Shown: positions 1 to 10,762, numbered from the stretch's first letter. The stretch is 64,000 nucleotides of DNA from Pseudoalteromonas xiamenensis (GCF_030994125.1 NZ_CP099917.1:124001-188000); one strand, 5' to 3'. The notes: generated by a model not told the origin, from the sequence alone. Translations and numbers: made by a program.

Positions 1-304
1 TATCGTGGCGGTCTTTAATACGTAATAGTTCTGGACCAAATTGTTCCCAACGGCCAGATTCTTGCCAAAGATCAGCGGGTTGCATAACGGGCATCAGTAC
101 TTCAATCGCACCAGCTTTGTTCATTTCGTCGCGAACAATGGCTTCCACTTTACGAAGAACCTTTAATCCACTTGGCAACCAGGTATAAAGACCTGATGCA
201 AGTTTGCGGATCATCCCAGCGCGCAACATCAACTGATGGCTAATTACCTCAGCGTCTGAAGGCGTTTCTTTCAACGTCGCTAAAATATATTGACTAGTAC
301 GCAT
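1..304 (-). CDS. proS: Prolyl-tRNA synthetase, N-terminal part (cut by window edge)
   Basis: This is the first ~101 codons of class II prolyl-tRNA synthetase, which charges tRNA-Pro in the cytoplasm. The ATG is the complement of 302-304 and the frame stays open to base 1. The translation begins [20 protein letters not shown] and continues through the N-terminal ProS segment with [20 protein letters not shown] and [16 protein letters not shown]. This matches bacterial ProS with the usual motif 1 region near residues 65-90. The catalytic motifs 2 and 3, the editing domain and the anticodon-binding domain lie outside the window. Identification rests on strong similarity of this N-terminus to the family as I know it. 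Confidence 0.9.
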   Translation of the reverse strand, partial: MRTSQYILATLKETPSDAEVISHQLMLRAGMIRKLASGLYTWLPSGLKVLRKVEAIVRDEMNKAGAIEVLMPVMQPADLWQESGRWEQFGPELLRIKDRHD

Positions 305-423
305 TTTCTTTCCGTTTTTTTATTCGAATTGCAGCTTTAAATAGAGCCGTAGTTTAGCAGCGAGACGCACAGTACAAAAGCACTTGTTAACGATATTGAT
401 GGGTTTTTTCTGCGTGATTTGAG

Positions 424-464
424 AAAAAGGCCAAATCGTTGTTTCTGTGCACAACTTGGCCTTT
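424..464 (-). terminator. Rho-independent terminator after the M28 aminopeptidase gene
   Basis: The inverted repeat AAAGGCCAA / TTGGCCTTT (426-434 and 456-464) lies just past the aminopeptidase stop. Read on the minus strand it is followed by a short T run. The 21-base loop is long but the arms are perfect. Confidence 0.65.
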
Positions 465-473
465 GAAAGGGAG

Positions 474-2306
474 TTAGTTTGCGGTGATCGTCAAAGTAAC
501 ATTCGTGGCAGTTTGATAACCTTGTAGTCCGATATACCAAGTGCCTGCACCTGGATTGGTGAAGCTACATGTTTCTTCGTTGCCGTTTTTAAATGGACGA
601 CAATCGTAGTTAGAAGTTGTAACATCTGATCCGAATTTTACATAAAGGTCTGCATCGCCAGAACCGCCACTAATAGTAACATTCAAATTACTGTAGCCAG
701 AACCCAGATTGACTTGACGTTTTACCCAAGCGTTACGGGCAACCGCAATACCGTTTTCAACGTCATTAATTGGCGTTGGTTCCGTAGGCGATGTGCTTGA
801 ATATTGACCCATCAAGCTTACACCTTGTACTTCGTTCCACGCTTCAACCATTACGTGATAAGTACCTGTTTGTACAGGGCTTAATGAACATGTTTCATTG
901 CTCGTCGAGGTCGTACTCTTACAATCAAAATCTTGTAGAGTAGGCTTTGCACCGAATTTTACGTAGAGGTCAGCGTCACCCGTGCCTCCAGATGTCGTGA
1001 ACTTCAAATTGCTTGAGCCTGCAGGCACGTCCATCGTATAGAACAGCTGCTCTTTTGCAGAGCCTGAAATGCCCGTCTTAGCAACACCATTTTCTAACTT
1101 ATTGTTTGGCTCTGGAATTACGTCGCCAGCGTTTTTAGCTAATTCACCAAGGAATGCAACAGCCAATCTGGCAAATTTTTCTGCGTGCGTTGAGTCAAAG
1201 CCTGTATCACCAGTTGTGTGAATGCTGCGATTTATGTCATTCATACGTGACTCAAACGGCATCGATGCAGGGTAGCCTTGCTGATACCATGATGCGTGAT
1301 CTGAACAGCCATATCCGCATTGGTCATAGCCATAAGTCACGTCTGGTAGATACGTTTCTATTAATTGTTGAATAAACTGGTTTTGAGCGGAGTTAGTGTA
1401 ATCAGTCATCATCACGATGTCTTGCGTTGATGTACCATGAGCACCAGTCATGTCAAACTGAGTGACACCGACAACGTTTTTGCCAGCAGCTTTGTAGCTA
1501 TCGGCAATCGCTTTTGAGCCGCGAAGGCCGACTTCTTCCGCCGCATATCCAATGATCTGAATTGTACGTTGAGGTTTAAAATTGGTGTCTACAATGGCTT
1601 GTAGCGCCTCTGTGATAACTGAAATACCCGAAGCATTATCATCTGCACCTGGTGCTCGACCAGTGGAAGGACTCGATTGGTTTATCGAGTCTAAGTGACC
1701 ACCAATGATAACAATTTCATCTGACTTCTCAGCGCCTTGAATGGTCACAATCACAGAAGATTGTCCCCAGCTGTGTGAAAATTCACTTACGGAAATATCG
1801 CTGCGGCTAGATGCGATTTGTTGCCACTTTGATTTCACCCAATTTGCCGCATCAATACCGGTTTGTTGTGTGTAATAACGGTTGTGAAATGCCGCTAAAG
1901 AATTGACCGTATTGTCCAAAGACGACGTATCGATAGTTGCAATCATCGCATTTACTTTAGCTGCATTATCAATCGTATAGGTTGCCATCAATTGATTTGA
2001 AGCCGCATTTTGCAATTGAGCTAGGTACGCCTCAGCTTCATCAAGCGAATCATGGCGTACAAACCCTCCACAACGGTGGTAATTCGTGTGCATAAATTCA
2101 CTAAGTGAGTGAGCGCCATTTGGGTTTACTTTCATAAAACCAATGCCGTTGCTCGCCTCAACGAGTGTTGATGATTTGCCTTGAATATTTTGTTGAAGTT
2201 GGAACTGTTTGCCTGCATTTGCGTCAGTCGTTACCCAAAATTCGGGTTCGCTAGCCGTCGCACCGAACGCAACAGCACAAGCAATTACAATAGGTAATTT
2301 TTTCAT
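474..2306 (-). CDS. Secreted M28 family zinc aminopeptidase with two PPC domains
   Basis: This 610-residue exported enzyme should remove N-terminal residues from peptides outside the cell. It has a signal peptide (residues 1 to about 18), an N-terminal region, an M28 catalytic domain (about 135-395) and two PPC domains (about 400-490 and 515-605). The expected di-zinc ligands are visible: H204, D222, E258 (after base E257), D285 and H363. A Cys330/Cys334 pair occurs in the same place as in Vibrio proteolyticus leucyl aminopeptidase. The PPC repeats share [10 protein letters not shown] and are usually removed during maturation. It lies downstream of the M4 protease gene on the same strand, separated by a terminator-like hairpin. 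Substrate preference cannot be read from sequence. Confidence 0.9.
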   Translation of the reverse strand: MKKLPIVIACAVAFGATASEPEFWVTTDANAGKQFQLQQNIQGKSSTLVEASNGIGFMKVNPNGAHSLSEFMHTNYHRCGGFVRHDSLDEAEAYLAQLQNAASNQLMATYTIDNAAKVNAMIATIDTSSLDNTVNSLAAFHNRYYTQQTGIDAANWVKSKWQQIASSRSDISVSEFSHSWGQSSVIVTIQGAEKSDEIVIIGGHLDSINQSSPSTGRAPGADDNASGISVITEALQAIVDTNFKPQRTIQIIGYAAEEVGLRGSKAIADSYKAAGKNVVGVTQFDMTGAHGTSTQDIVMMTDYTNSAQNQFIQQLIETYLPDVTYGYDQCGYGCSDHASWYQQGYPASMPFESRMNDINRSIHTTGDTGFDSTHAEKFARLAVAFLGELAKNAGDVIPEPNNKLENGVAKTGISGSAKEQLFYTMDVPAGSSNLKFTTSGGTGDADLYVKFGAKPTLQDFDCKSTTSTSNETCSLSPVQTGTYHVMVEAWNEVQGVSLMGQYSSTSPTEPTPINDVENGIAVARNAWVKRQVNLGSGYSNLNVTISGGSGDADLYVKFGSDVTTSNYDCRPFKNGNEETCSFTNPGAGTWYIGLQGYQTATNVTLTITAN

Positions 2307-2325
2307 GATCTCTTTTCCCTAGAAG

Positions 2326-2352
2326 TGAAAAGGGAGCCGACGGCTCCCTTTG
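2326..2352 (-). terminator. Terminator hairpin between the M4 protease and M28 aminopeptidase genes
   Basis: The arms AAAGGGAGCC / GGCTCCCTTT have a 3-base loop and a T run on the minus strand. It follows the M4 protease stop and precedes the aminopeptidase start, so the two genes are probably separate transcripts or only partly coupled by readthrough. Confidence 0.75.
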
Positions 2353-2366
2353 TTTCTGCAATTTAA

Positions 2367-4562
<2,196 letters not shown>

Positions 4563-4605
4563 CTAGGTAAACTCCATAATTATTATTACGTTTTTCCGTA
4601 TCCAG

Positions 4606-4643
4606 AAAAACGGAGAGAGCGTACTTATTAGGTACGCTCTCTA
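4606..4643 (-). terminator. Strong terminator-like hairpin about 45 bases upstream of the M4 protease start
   Basis: The perfect arms AGAGAGCGTAC / GTACGCTCTCT (4614-4624, 4632-4642) have a 7-base loop and five Ts on the minus strand. A second, overlapping inverted repeat CGTTTTTC / GAAAAACG (4589-4596, 4605-4612) could sequester the T run. It may simply end trmO transcripts. It also lies between an A+T-rich stretch (4650-4770) that may hold the protease promoter and the protease start, so it could be an attenuator. Confidence 0.65.
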
Positions 4644-4776
4644 GCCTAGAATAAAAATTAAAAAAATAAACACTAAAATTACAAATAATTCACAAACATT
4701 ACATATCATTGAAATATATTGAGTTTATATGTAAATAGTATGTTATTGATGTTTAATTGTACAAATTGCTTTACAT

Positions 4777-5484
4777 TTAACCACTTTTTTTAACCTCTAA
4801 CACGGTGTTTATATTTTCTTCGACTCGCCACTTGATGTTGTATTGATCAAGAGACATGCCGTAATGCTGCGTCGGTTCTCGATTGGCTTTGTATGCAGGG
4901 CGAGGGTCTTGAAGTAAAACTTGTTCGATAAAACGTTGAAATTGTTCACTATGTGGAACTTTCTTGAGATCTTCAATTGCTTCTGATGAAAAGACCACAG
5001 TCATGTCCGTTTGCGGCCTAGTATCCGCAAAACCAGCACTGGCAGTTTCTAGTGAATCGGAGTAAGGCAAGTATGGTTTAATATCGAGTACGGGTGTGCC
5101 ATCTAAAAGGTCTATGCCAGACAGAATGAGTGCGAGCCTACCATTTTTATATTCTACAGACTCCAATTTAACGGCGCTCATACCTATCCCATTTGGTCGA
5201 AACGTTGCACGTGTTGCGAAAACCCCTTTTTTCTCGTTGCCACCGAGCCTTGGAGGGCGGACGAGGGCTGAAAACCCCTTATCCACCGTTTCATGGAAAC
5301 GAAAAATAACCCAGAGATGGCTAAACTCGTTAATACCACGTACAAATTCTTCTCTTGAAAACTCTGGACAAAATTCTAATCGAGCTTTTGCGTCCGGGAC
5401 TAATCTAGGCTGGCGTGGTATTGCAAATTTTTGCTTATATGGGGAGCGAATATAGCCGATTGGGGATAATTGGTAAGTTTCCAT
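4777..5484 (-). CDS. trmO: tRNA (N6-threonylcarbamoyladenosine(37)-N6)-methyltransferase TrmO
   Basis: This 235-residue protein belongs to the TsaA/YaeB (TrmO) family. It methylates N6 of t6A37 in ANN-decoding tRNAs using S-adenosylmethionine. Family features are visible: an N-terminal PIGYIRSPYKQKFAIPRQP block, the RFHE segment near residue 63, RPPRLGGNEKKGVFATRATFRPNGIGMS near 77-105, and DIKPYLPYSD near 136-145. The C-terminal half (DPRPAYK and WRVEENI) matches the extra domain of E. coli YaeB. Length is normal for the family. The gene is divergent from the small ORFs at 5625 and 5779 and has no obvious operon partner. Confidence 0.92.
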   Translation of the reverse strand: METYQLSPIGYIRSPYKQKFAIPRQPRLVPDAKARLEFCPEFSREEFVRGINEFSHLWVIFRFHETVDKGFSALVRPPRLGGNEKKGVFATRATFRPNGIGMSAVKLESVEYKNGRLALILSGIDLLDGTPVLDIKPYLPYSDSLETASAGFADTRPQTDMTVVFSSEAIEDLKKVPHSEQFQRFIEQVLLQDPRPAYKANREPTQHYGMSLDQYNIKWRVEENINTVLEVKKSG

Positions 5485-5624
5485 GAGCTTTGCTGCTGAG
5501 TAATAAGTAAGGTTGGAGATTTTACCTTCCTGATACTGAACATCAAGTGTAATGCCGTGTAATGTGAATTGGATTTACGCTTGTATACTATATATTTAAC
5601 GATTTTTGCATAAAGTCACCGGAT

Positions 5625-5795
5625 ATGGACACGGTAAAACAACAAAAAGAAAATCAACGCGTTGTTCCTACAAGTGAAGAGCCAATTGGTTTTCGCGCGC
5701 ATTTATACAAAGAGTATCTCTCATCTCGTGAGGCGCTAAATATAGCGTTTATTGAAACATCGAAAGAGAGTGAAAAACATGACGCTCGAATTTGA
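5625..5795 (+). CDS. Small hypothetical protein, 56 residues
   Basis: This ATG-initiated frame of 56 codons ends at TGA 5793-5795 and begins MDTVKQQKEN. It is charged, has no signal peptide or membrane segment, and is not recognised. Its end overlaps the start of the next gene (ATG 5779) by 17 bases in another frame, a common arrangement for translationally coupled genes. A TATATATTT stretch just upstream may belong to a promoter, while the ribosome binding site (CCGGA) is weak. Codon content (GAA, CGT, AAA-rich) looks coding, but the call depends mainly on the overlap with the better-supported gene. Confidence 0.45.
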   Translation: MDTVKQQKENQRVVPTSEEPIGFRAHLYKEYLSSREALNIAFIETSKESEKHDARI

Positions 5796-6093
5796 ACGGC
5801 AAATTGCCAACGTATGTAGCCGTGTTGCAAACCGTCAGGGAGAGCACATTCGAATAAAGTTGCGTGAAGCGCTTTGGAACAACCGAGCAAGTTTGCAAGC
5901 CACACTTGCTCAAATGGCTTCGGGTGAATTAGGTGCAAGGCATTTTGAGTCAGCCATTACGCGCGAGAAGAATAAACTGTTAGAACTGCTGGCTAAAGAT
6001 AGCTCGCTTTCACAAAAACAAATATCGATGTTAGTCACTACGTTACTTTTTGAATTAGCGAAAGAAAAGTTAGGGGATACTGCAAGTACTTAA
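5779..6093 (+). CDS. Conserved-looking small cytoplasmic protein, unknown function
   Basis: This encodes about 104 residues from ATG 5779 (MTLEFERQIANVCSRVANRQ). A longer frame from TTG 5752 exists, but ATG 5779 has the better-placed AGAGAG purine stretch. The sequence is strongly helical and charged, lacks Cys clusters, a signal peptide and membrane segments, and ends with a hydrophobic LVTTLLFEL helix. I do not recognise the family. It overlaps the preceding 56-residue ORF by 17 bases and is followed by a good terminator at 6151, so the two probably form a small transcription unit. Confidence 0.65.
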   Translation: MTLEFERQIANVCSRVANRQGEHIRIKLREALWNNRASLQATLAQMASGELGARHFESAITREKNKLLELLAKDSSLSQKQISMLVTTLLFELAKEKLGDTAST

Positions 6094-6150
6094 CTTAAAG
6101 AATTAATTCCTGCTTAAAAGTTAGCAAGGACGCAACTTTATTTCGATTCA

Positions 6151-6174
6151 AAGGCCACTTTAGTGGCCTTTTTT
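6151..6174 (+). terminator. Rho-independent terminator after the small ORF pair
   Basis: The stem AAGGCCACT / AGTGGCCTT with a 2-base loop is followed by a run of Ts on the plus strand, 58 bases after the 5779 gene stop. Confidence 0.85.
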
Positions 6175-6217
6175 CGTTGTATGAGTTTGAGCTCGCCGCA
6201 AACACTGGTCTATTTGG

Positions 6218-6249
6218 TAAAAAAGCCACCTCAAACATTGAGGTGGCTC
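6218..6249 (-). terminator. Rho-independent terminator after the zinc TonB receptor gene
   Basis: The perfect 11-base arms AGCCACCTCAA / TTGAGGTGGCT are followed by six Ts on the minus strand, just downstream of the receptor stop. Confidence 0.85.
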
Positions 6250-6291
6250 TATATTTAGACAAGATGGAAAAGCGACTCGATGTCGTTTCCT

Positions 6292-8667
6292 TTAAAAATA
6301 ACCACGTAAACCCACTTTAAAGTTACGACCTGGCAATGGTGCTTTGTCCTTAATGAACGAAGAGTGCACAAAACCAAGCTCGTCAGTAATATTATCGACG
6401 TTGAAGTAGGCAACAAAATCGCTGTTCAACGCGTTGAAATCATACTGGATACTCGTGTCAAAGAGGGTGTAGCTTGCTGTGTTCGTTTCGTAGCTCGCGA
6501 TATTATTTTGAGTCATGTAATGTGTGCCTGTGACATTAAACGACAAGCCGTTGTTTACGTATTCGTAGTTTAGCCCGATCTTATTACTTGGAATACGAGG
6601 CAAATATTCATCGGTTTTTAATTTGGCAACTAGAGAATCCGCAAATAGTTTCACGCGATTGCTTGAGTCAAAACGGTAATGAGCATCCAGCTCCGCACCA
6701 TAAAGTTTCGCATCGCTACTCTCAAATTTGAACACGCGCATTGCATCTTCATGGTCGTGATCATTTAACTCAAGTCCATGATCGGCCGAATAAATATAAT
6801 CAGTCGCTGTTTGGTAATAATAGTTTTCAATGTCGTTGTAATATACGTTAAAAGTATAACCAAAGTTACCTTCAAAGCGTCGGAAGCTTACATCTAGATT
6901 GTTGGCAATTTCTTTCTGAATGTTTTCTGGTTCGAAATGAGTTTCGCCATCTTCTAAGTGATAGCCCAAACCTAACTCGTACGTTCCAGTTGCAACGTGT
7001 ACACCATTTGACAGCAATTCTGCTGTTAGTGGTGCTCGCTCAGAACGAGAGAGGTTTATCGCAACATTATGGCCTTCTTTATACTGATAAACGCCACCAA
7101 TTGAAGCGCTGACGTTCGTTTTGTCTAGCGTATAAGCTATTGTATCGGCTTCTGGTTCTTCAATTGCTTCATCTGCATGGTCGTGATCGTGATGTGTAGT
7201 GCTGACATCACTTTCTAGTTTGTACTTCTCAACTCGTGCACCAAGCTCAAGTGTCAGTAAGCCAAATTGCTTCTCTTCTAGTAAATAGAACGCATGGTTC
7301 GTTGTTTTAGTTGCAGGCGTGAACGCTTCTTCGCCAATTGCTGCATAGTCACTGTTTGAGAAGTGGTAGCCAAATGTACCGTGCCAATCTAAAATACGAT
7401 GTTCAAAGTTTGCACGAAGTTCCGATGACTTGTTTTTAAACGTCGTGCCAATCGCACCATCTTCGATTTCGCTATGCTGGTATTGCGTGTAACCAGCACG
7501 AACTTGAATGGCCTCTAGCCAAGAATCATGCATCGCATAGTTGAGTAAACCTTGCCATCTTTCTTGGTCAACTCGCGCAAATACGGGCATTTCTTCTTCA
7601 TGTTCAGCAGCGTCTTCACTTTCTCCTTCATGATCATGATCATGATGGTGATGAGAATGGGCTGGAATACCGTAGTCTGTATCGATCCTTCCATAAGAAA
7701 GACCTACCGTTAAATGGTCAGCAATATAGCTAGTACCGAAGTTAAATTGTTGGCTATCGATAAAGGTATTTTCAACTGATTCAAACGTTTCGACATCTCC
7801 ATCATGTTCGTCGATTACGTCAAATTTTGGGGTTTTGTAATCTTCACCTTTGCGTTTCACACCATCAAAGTGGAAATTGAAGTTATTTGCACCAGCTTCC
7901 GCTAAAAGAGACAGTGTATCCGTACTCGAAACGCTGTCATGGCTTGAGTCAAACGCACCAGAAAACTCTTCAATCTGGTCCATTGGAATACGATTGTCGA
8001 CGACGTTCACTACACCACCAATTGCTCCCGAACCATATAACAGTGTCGCAGGTCCTCTTAACACTTCGATTTGCGTTGCAGATAGTGAATCATTGGTATT
8101 GGCGTGGTCCGGACCCACACGAGATGCATCGCTACTGTCTAGACCATTTTGTGTGATTTTTACGCGAGGGCCATCTAAACCACGAATAATGGGGCTTGAT
8201 GAGACCGGACCAAAGTAACTTGCATCAATACCTGGTTGGCCTTTTAACGTTTCGCCTAGAGTTGGTTTTGATTTTGTTTTGAGTTCATCACCGGATAACA
8301 CGGAAACTGGCGAAGCCATTTCCATATTGTTTTTATGCAGGGCTGATGCGAAAACAACGATGCTTTCAACAGATGAAGGTTTAAGAGTCACGTTGACAAA
8401 GTCTGATTCACTTTTTACATCTTGTCGTGCATCTAGGTAGTTGTCTTTACTAATATGAAGTTGGCTATCCACATCGATATTAATTGAAAAGTTACCATTT
8501 GCATCGGTAAACACAGCATTGCTTTTTCCATGCAAATGAATTTTAGCATTGCTGATAGGATGTTGATTGGTATCAACTACTTTACCTTTTACAACCGCGG
8601 CTGCTGCAGCTTGTGACAAGAATACGCTTGCAATTGAAAATGCAAGTACGGACTGACGAGTTTTCAT
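6292..8667 (-). CDS. TonB-dependent outer-membrane receptor, ZnuD-like (zinc uptake)
   Basis: This 791-residue outer-membrane receptor probably imports zinc or a zinc complex with TonB-ExbB-ExbD. A signal peptide (about 1-23) is followed by a carboxypeptidase-regulatory-like domain (about 25-95), a plug domain (about 115-220, with ARVGPDHANTND and GAIGGVVNVVDNR) and a 22-strand-type barrel ending in LRGYF. Histidine/acidic clusters occur in predicted extracellular loops, near residues 333-355 (HSHHHHDHDH) and again near 490 and 640. This pattern is typical of ZnuD. Two Zur-like boxes lie in the upstream region (8695-8711 and 8735-8747), an independent sign of zinc control. Copper or nickel transport is a less likely alternative. 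No ABC zinc transporter is adjacent. Confidence 0.88.
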   Translation of the reverse strand: MKTRQSVLAFSIASVFLSQAAAAAVVKGKVVDTNQHPISNAKIHLHGKSNAVFTDANGNFSINIDVDSQLHISKDNYLDARQDVKSESDFVNVTLKPSSVESIVVFASALHKNNMEMASPVSVLSGDELKTKSKPTLGETLKGQPGIDASYFGPVSSSPIIRGLDGPRVKITQNGLDSSDASRVGPDHANTNDSLSATQIEVLRGPATLLYGSGAIGGVVNVVDNRIPMDQIEEFSGAFDSSHDSVSSTDTLSLLAEAGANNFNFHFDGVKRKGEDYKTPKFDVIDEHDGDVETFESVENTFIDSQQFNFGTSYIADHLTVGLSYGRIDTDYGIPAHSHHHHDHDHEGESEDAAEHEEEMPVFARVDQERWQGLLNYAMHDSWLEAIQVRAGYTQYQHSEIEDGAIGTTFKNKSSELRANFEHRILDWHGTFGYHFSNSDYAAIGEEAFTPATKTTNHAFYLLEEKQFGLLTLELGARVEKYKLESDVSTTHHDHDHADEAIEEPEADTIAYTLDKTNVSASIGGVYQYKEGHNVAINLSRSERAPLTAELLSNGVHVATGTYELGLGYHLEDGETHFEPENIQKEIANNLDVSFRRFEGNFGYTFNVYYNDIENYYYQTATDYIYSADHGLELNDHDHEDAMRVFKFESSDAKLYGAELDAHYRFDSSNRVKLFADSLVAKLKTDEYLPRIPSNKIGLNYEYVNNGLSFNVTGTHYMTQNNIASYETNTASYTLFDTSIQYDFNALNSDFVAYFNVDNITDELGFVHSSFIKDKAPLPGRNFKVGLRGYF

Positions 8668-8694
8668 TAATCTACCACCTAACTTCTAATTGAT

Positions 8695-8711
8695 GTGTGA
8701 TAATATAACAC
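8695..8711. promoter_or_regulatory. Zur-like operator 1
   Basis: TGTGATAATATAACA (8696-8710) has one mismatch to a perfect dyad around the central A. It fits the TGTTATANTATAACA form of gammaproteobacterial Zur boxes. It is 28 bases upstream of the receptor start. Confidence 0.7.
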
Positions 8712-8734
8712 CACAAAATCGGTAGTTCAATGAT

Positions 8735-8747
8735 GTTATACTATAAC
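8735..8747. promoter_or_regulatory. Zur-like operator 2
   Basis: GTTATACTATAAC is a perfect 13-base palindrome with a single central base and matches the core of the Zur box. It lies between the divergent starts of the receptor (8667) and the YaeQ-family gene (8800), so it could control either or both. Confidence 0.75.
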
Positions 8748-8799
8748 TTTTCAATTGCAGCTTACTTTAATGAATCTATAGTTAGAGTAGGAGAGTGTA

Positions 8800-9315
8800 A
8801 TGAACCCATTTGTTTGCAAAGCGCGAATTAACATTGCGGATCTATTCCACCATGTTAATCATCTAGAATCCTTCACCACCGCAGTTGGTCGGCGTGAATC
8901 GCTCACTCATTTTGTCTTGAAACTGGTTGGGTATTGCGCGCTTTCTTATTTACCGCACACGCACTGGAAAAAAGATGAGTTTAAGCCCATGCCCGATGTT
9001 TGGCTTGAAAACGAGGTTGGAGATGTATTAGTAGGGGTGTTTTGCGACAATTTGGAATTGAGCGAAATGATAAAATACGCCAAGGTCTACGAGAAGGTCG
9101 TCATGTTACAGGTAAAAGAAGAGGTACACATTGACTTGGCATCATTACAGCATGTGCATAATCTAAGTATATTTTTGTTAGATGCTGAATTTATAGAAAG
9201 GTTGTCTGAAAGTATTACGCAAAGTTTGCATTGGGATGTGGTTATCGATAATGGCTTGATTGCGGTGAGCAATAAAAGCGACTACTTCGAATCTCAGATC
9301 TACAAGCTAAAATAG
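8800..9315 (+). CDS. YaeQ family protein
   Basis: This 171-residue protein resembles the YaeQ family (PD-(D/E)XK-like fold, function uncertain). The N-terminus has the CKARINIADLFHH and TAVGRRESLTHFVLKLVGYCA pattern. The middle contains PDVWLENEVGDVLVGVFCDN and an AKVYEKVVML strand, equivalent to PDLW, the I-E-V strand and VVVYSYG in YaeQ. The central conserved acidic strand is partly degenerate (VGVFCD). Length is slightly below the usual 180. It is divergent from the zinc receptor with Zur-like boxes between, so zinc control is possible. Its 3' end overlaps the convergent yfaE gene by 9 bases. Confidence 0.7.
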   Translation: MNPFVCKARINIADLFHHVNHLESFTTAVGRRESLTHFVLKLVGYCALSYLPHTHWKKDEFKPMPDVWLENEVGDVLVGVFCDNLELSEMIKYAKVYEKVVMLQVKEEVHIDLASLQHVHNLSIFLLDAEFIERLSESITQSLHWDVVIDNGLIAVSNKSDYFESQIYKLK

Positions 9316-9579
9316 CTCAATCTCAATATCTGTAATCGGTTGGCTGCAACAGGTCAGTACTTCTCCCTCTCGAACAAACGCCAGAGGTTCTTCGTTATAG
9401 ATGACCTGTCCTTTTATCAGTTTCACTCTACACGCACCGCAAAATCCCTCTCGACATTGGTAAGGAGCATCTATTTTCGCTGATTCTAATGTCACAAGCA
9501 GGGAAGGCGAATGAGCCGCATGTTGCAGCGGCTCATTATGATTAGTCAATGTGACAACAGGAATGGGTTTTTCAACCAT
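9307..9579 (-). CDS. yfaE: Class I ribonucleotide reductase maintenance [2Fe-2S] ferredoxin YfaE
   Basis: This 90-residue plant-type ferredoxin should supply electrons to regenerate the diferric-tyrosyl radical cofactor of NrdB. The cluster ligands follow the CX4CX2C plus distal Cys pattern: C42, C47 and C50 (QCREGFCGAC), then C77 or C78 (TCCSQP). The gene begins within the nrdB stop (1-base overlap), and its position after nrdAB is the classic arrangement in enterobacteria and marine gammaproteobacteria. It should be translated with nrdB. Confidence 0.93.
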   Translation of the reverse strand: MVEKPIPVVTLTNHNEPLQHAAHSPSLLVTLESAKIDAPYQCREGFCGACRVKLIKGQVIYNEEPLAFVREGEVLTCCSQPITDIEIELF

Positions 9580-10709
9580 TACAGGTCGAAATCACCAAAG
9601 TCTGAAGCATCTACTTCTGCGTCAATTTGACCAACAAGGTATGAACTAATTTCAGCTTCTTGTGGCGCAACCTGAACGTTATCAGAGACGAGCCAAGCGT
9701 TAATCCATGGAATTGGGTTGCTCTTATTTGCAAATTGCGTTGGCAAGCCGACCGCGGCCATGCGTACATTGGTAATGTATTCAACGTATTGACACAAAAT
9801 ATCTTTGTTCAAACCAATCATTGAGCCATCTTTGAAAAGGTACTCCGCCCATTCTTTCTCTTGCTGCGCGGCTTCAACGAACATTGCAATTGCTTGTTCT
9901 TTACATTGGGCAGCTACGATAGCCATTTCAGGATCGTCTTTACCTTCTTGCATGATATTAAGCATGTGCTGTGTACCAGACAAATGTAACGCCTCATCGC
10001 GAGCGATTAGCTTAATGATTTTTGCATTACCTTCCATCAATTCACGTTCTGCAAACGCAAACGAACACGCGAAACTAACATAGAAACGAATTGCTTCGAG
10101 AATGTTGACAGACATGACACATAGATAAAGCAGTTTCTTCAATTCAAACAAATTGATATGAACTGTTTCGCCATTGATAGTGTGTTTACCTTCACCATAC
10201 TGGTTGTAGATAGCCACTTTCTCTATAAGCTCATCGTAGTGTTTTGTCACCGCATTTGCGCGTTTTGAAATACGTTCATTCGTCACGATGTCATCAAAGA
10301 CAATCTCAGGATTTTGAGTCACGTTACGAATAATGTGCGTGTACGAACGGCTATGAATGGTTTCACTGAAAGCCCATGTTTCAATCCATGTTTCCAATTC
10401 TGGAAGCGAAACGATAGGAAGAAACGCGACATTCGGTGAGCGACCTTGAACACTATCTAGCAGAGTTTGATACTTAAGGTTACTTAAGAAAATGTGCTTC
10501 TCATGCTCAGGAAGAGCTTGGAAATCGATACGGTCTTTACTAACGTCCACTTCTTCTGGTCGCCAGAAAAACGATAACTGCTTCTCTATAAGCTTTTCAA
10601 AAATAGGAAACTTTTGCTGGTCATAACGAGAAACGTTAACCGACTGACCGAAAAACATAGGTTCTTTTAACTGATCATTATGCGTTCTGCTAAAAGTTGA
10701 ATAAGACAT
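9579..10709 (-). CDS. nrdB: Ribonucleoside-diphosphate reductase class Ia, beta subunit
   Basis: This 376-residue R2 subunit carries the di-iron tyrosyl radical that starts ribonucleotide reduction. Visible ligands include D85, E116 and H119 ([11 protein letters not shown]), with Y123 as the radical tyrosine equivalent. The second set of ligands lies in the [14 protein letters not shown] and [15 protein letters not shown] segments (E and H residues near 205-245). The C-terminus is acidic and ends FDL, the tail that docks on NrdA. The gene follows nrdA after a 53-base spacer that contains a terminator-like hairpin, and overlaps yfaE by one base. Confidence 0.97.
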   Translation of the reverse strand: MSYSTFSRTHNDQLKEPMFFGQSVNVSRYDQQKFPIFEKLIEKQLSFFWRPEEVDVSKDRIDFQALPEHEKHIFLSNLKYQTLLDSVQGRSPNVAFLPIVSLPELETWIETWAFSETIHSRSYTHIIRNVTQNPEIVFDDIVTNERISKRANAVTKHYDELIEKVAIYNQYGEGKHTINGETVHINLFELKKLLYLCVMSVNILEAIRFYVSFACSFAFAERELMEGNAKIIKLIARDEALHLSGTQHMLNIMQEGKDDPEMAIVAAQCKEQAIAMFVEAAQQEKEWAEYLFKDGSMIGLNKDILCQYVEYITNVRMAAVGLPTQFANKSNPIPWINAWLVSDNVQVAPQEAEISSYLVGQIDAEVDASDFGDFDL

Positions 10710-10726
10710 AAAAAACCACTCAATAC

Positions 10727-10752
10727 CAGAAAAAGCGGGCCTTTGACCCGCT
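10727..10752 (-). terminator. Terminator-like hairpin between nrdA and nrdB
   Basis: The stem AGCGGG / CCCGCT has a 7-base loop and five Ts on the minus strand, placed in the 53 bases between nrdA stop and nrdB start. It would set the NrdA:NrdB ratio if it terminates partially, or protect the upstream mRNA. Confidence 0.6.
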
Positions 10753-10762
10753 ATAATTATTA

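Noticed and set aside
5654-5938. 94-codon minus-strand frame opposite the small ORF pair
   Set aside because: It is antisense to two better-supported frames that share a terminator on the plus strand.
7850-8218. 122-codon plus-strand frame inside the zinc TonB receptor
   Set aside because: It is the antisense shadow of a conserved plug-domain coding stretch.
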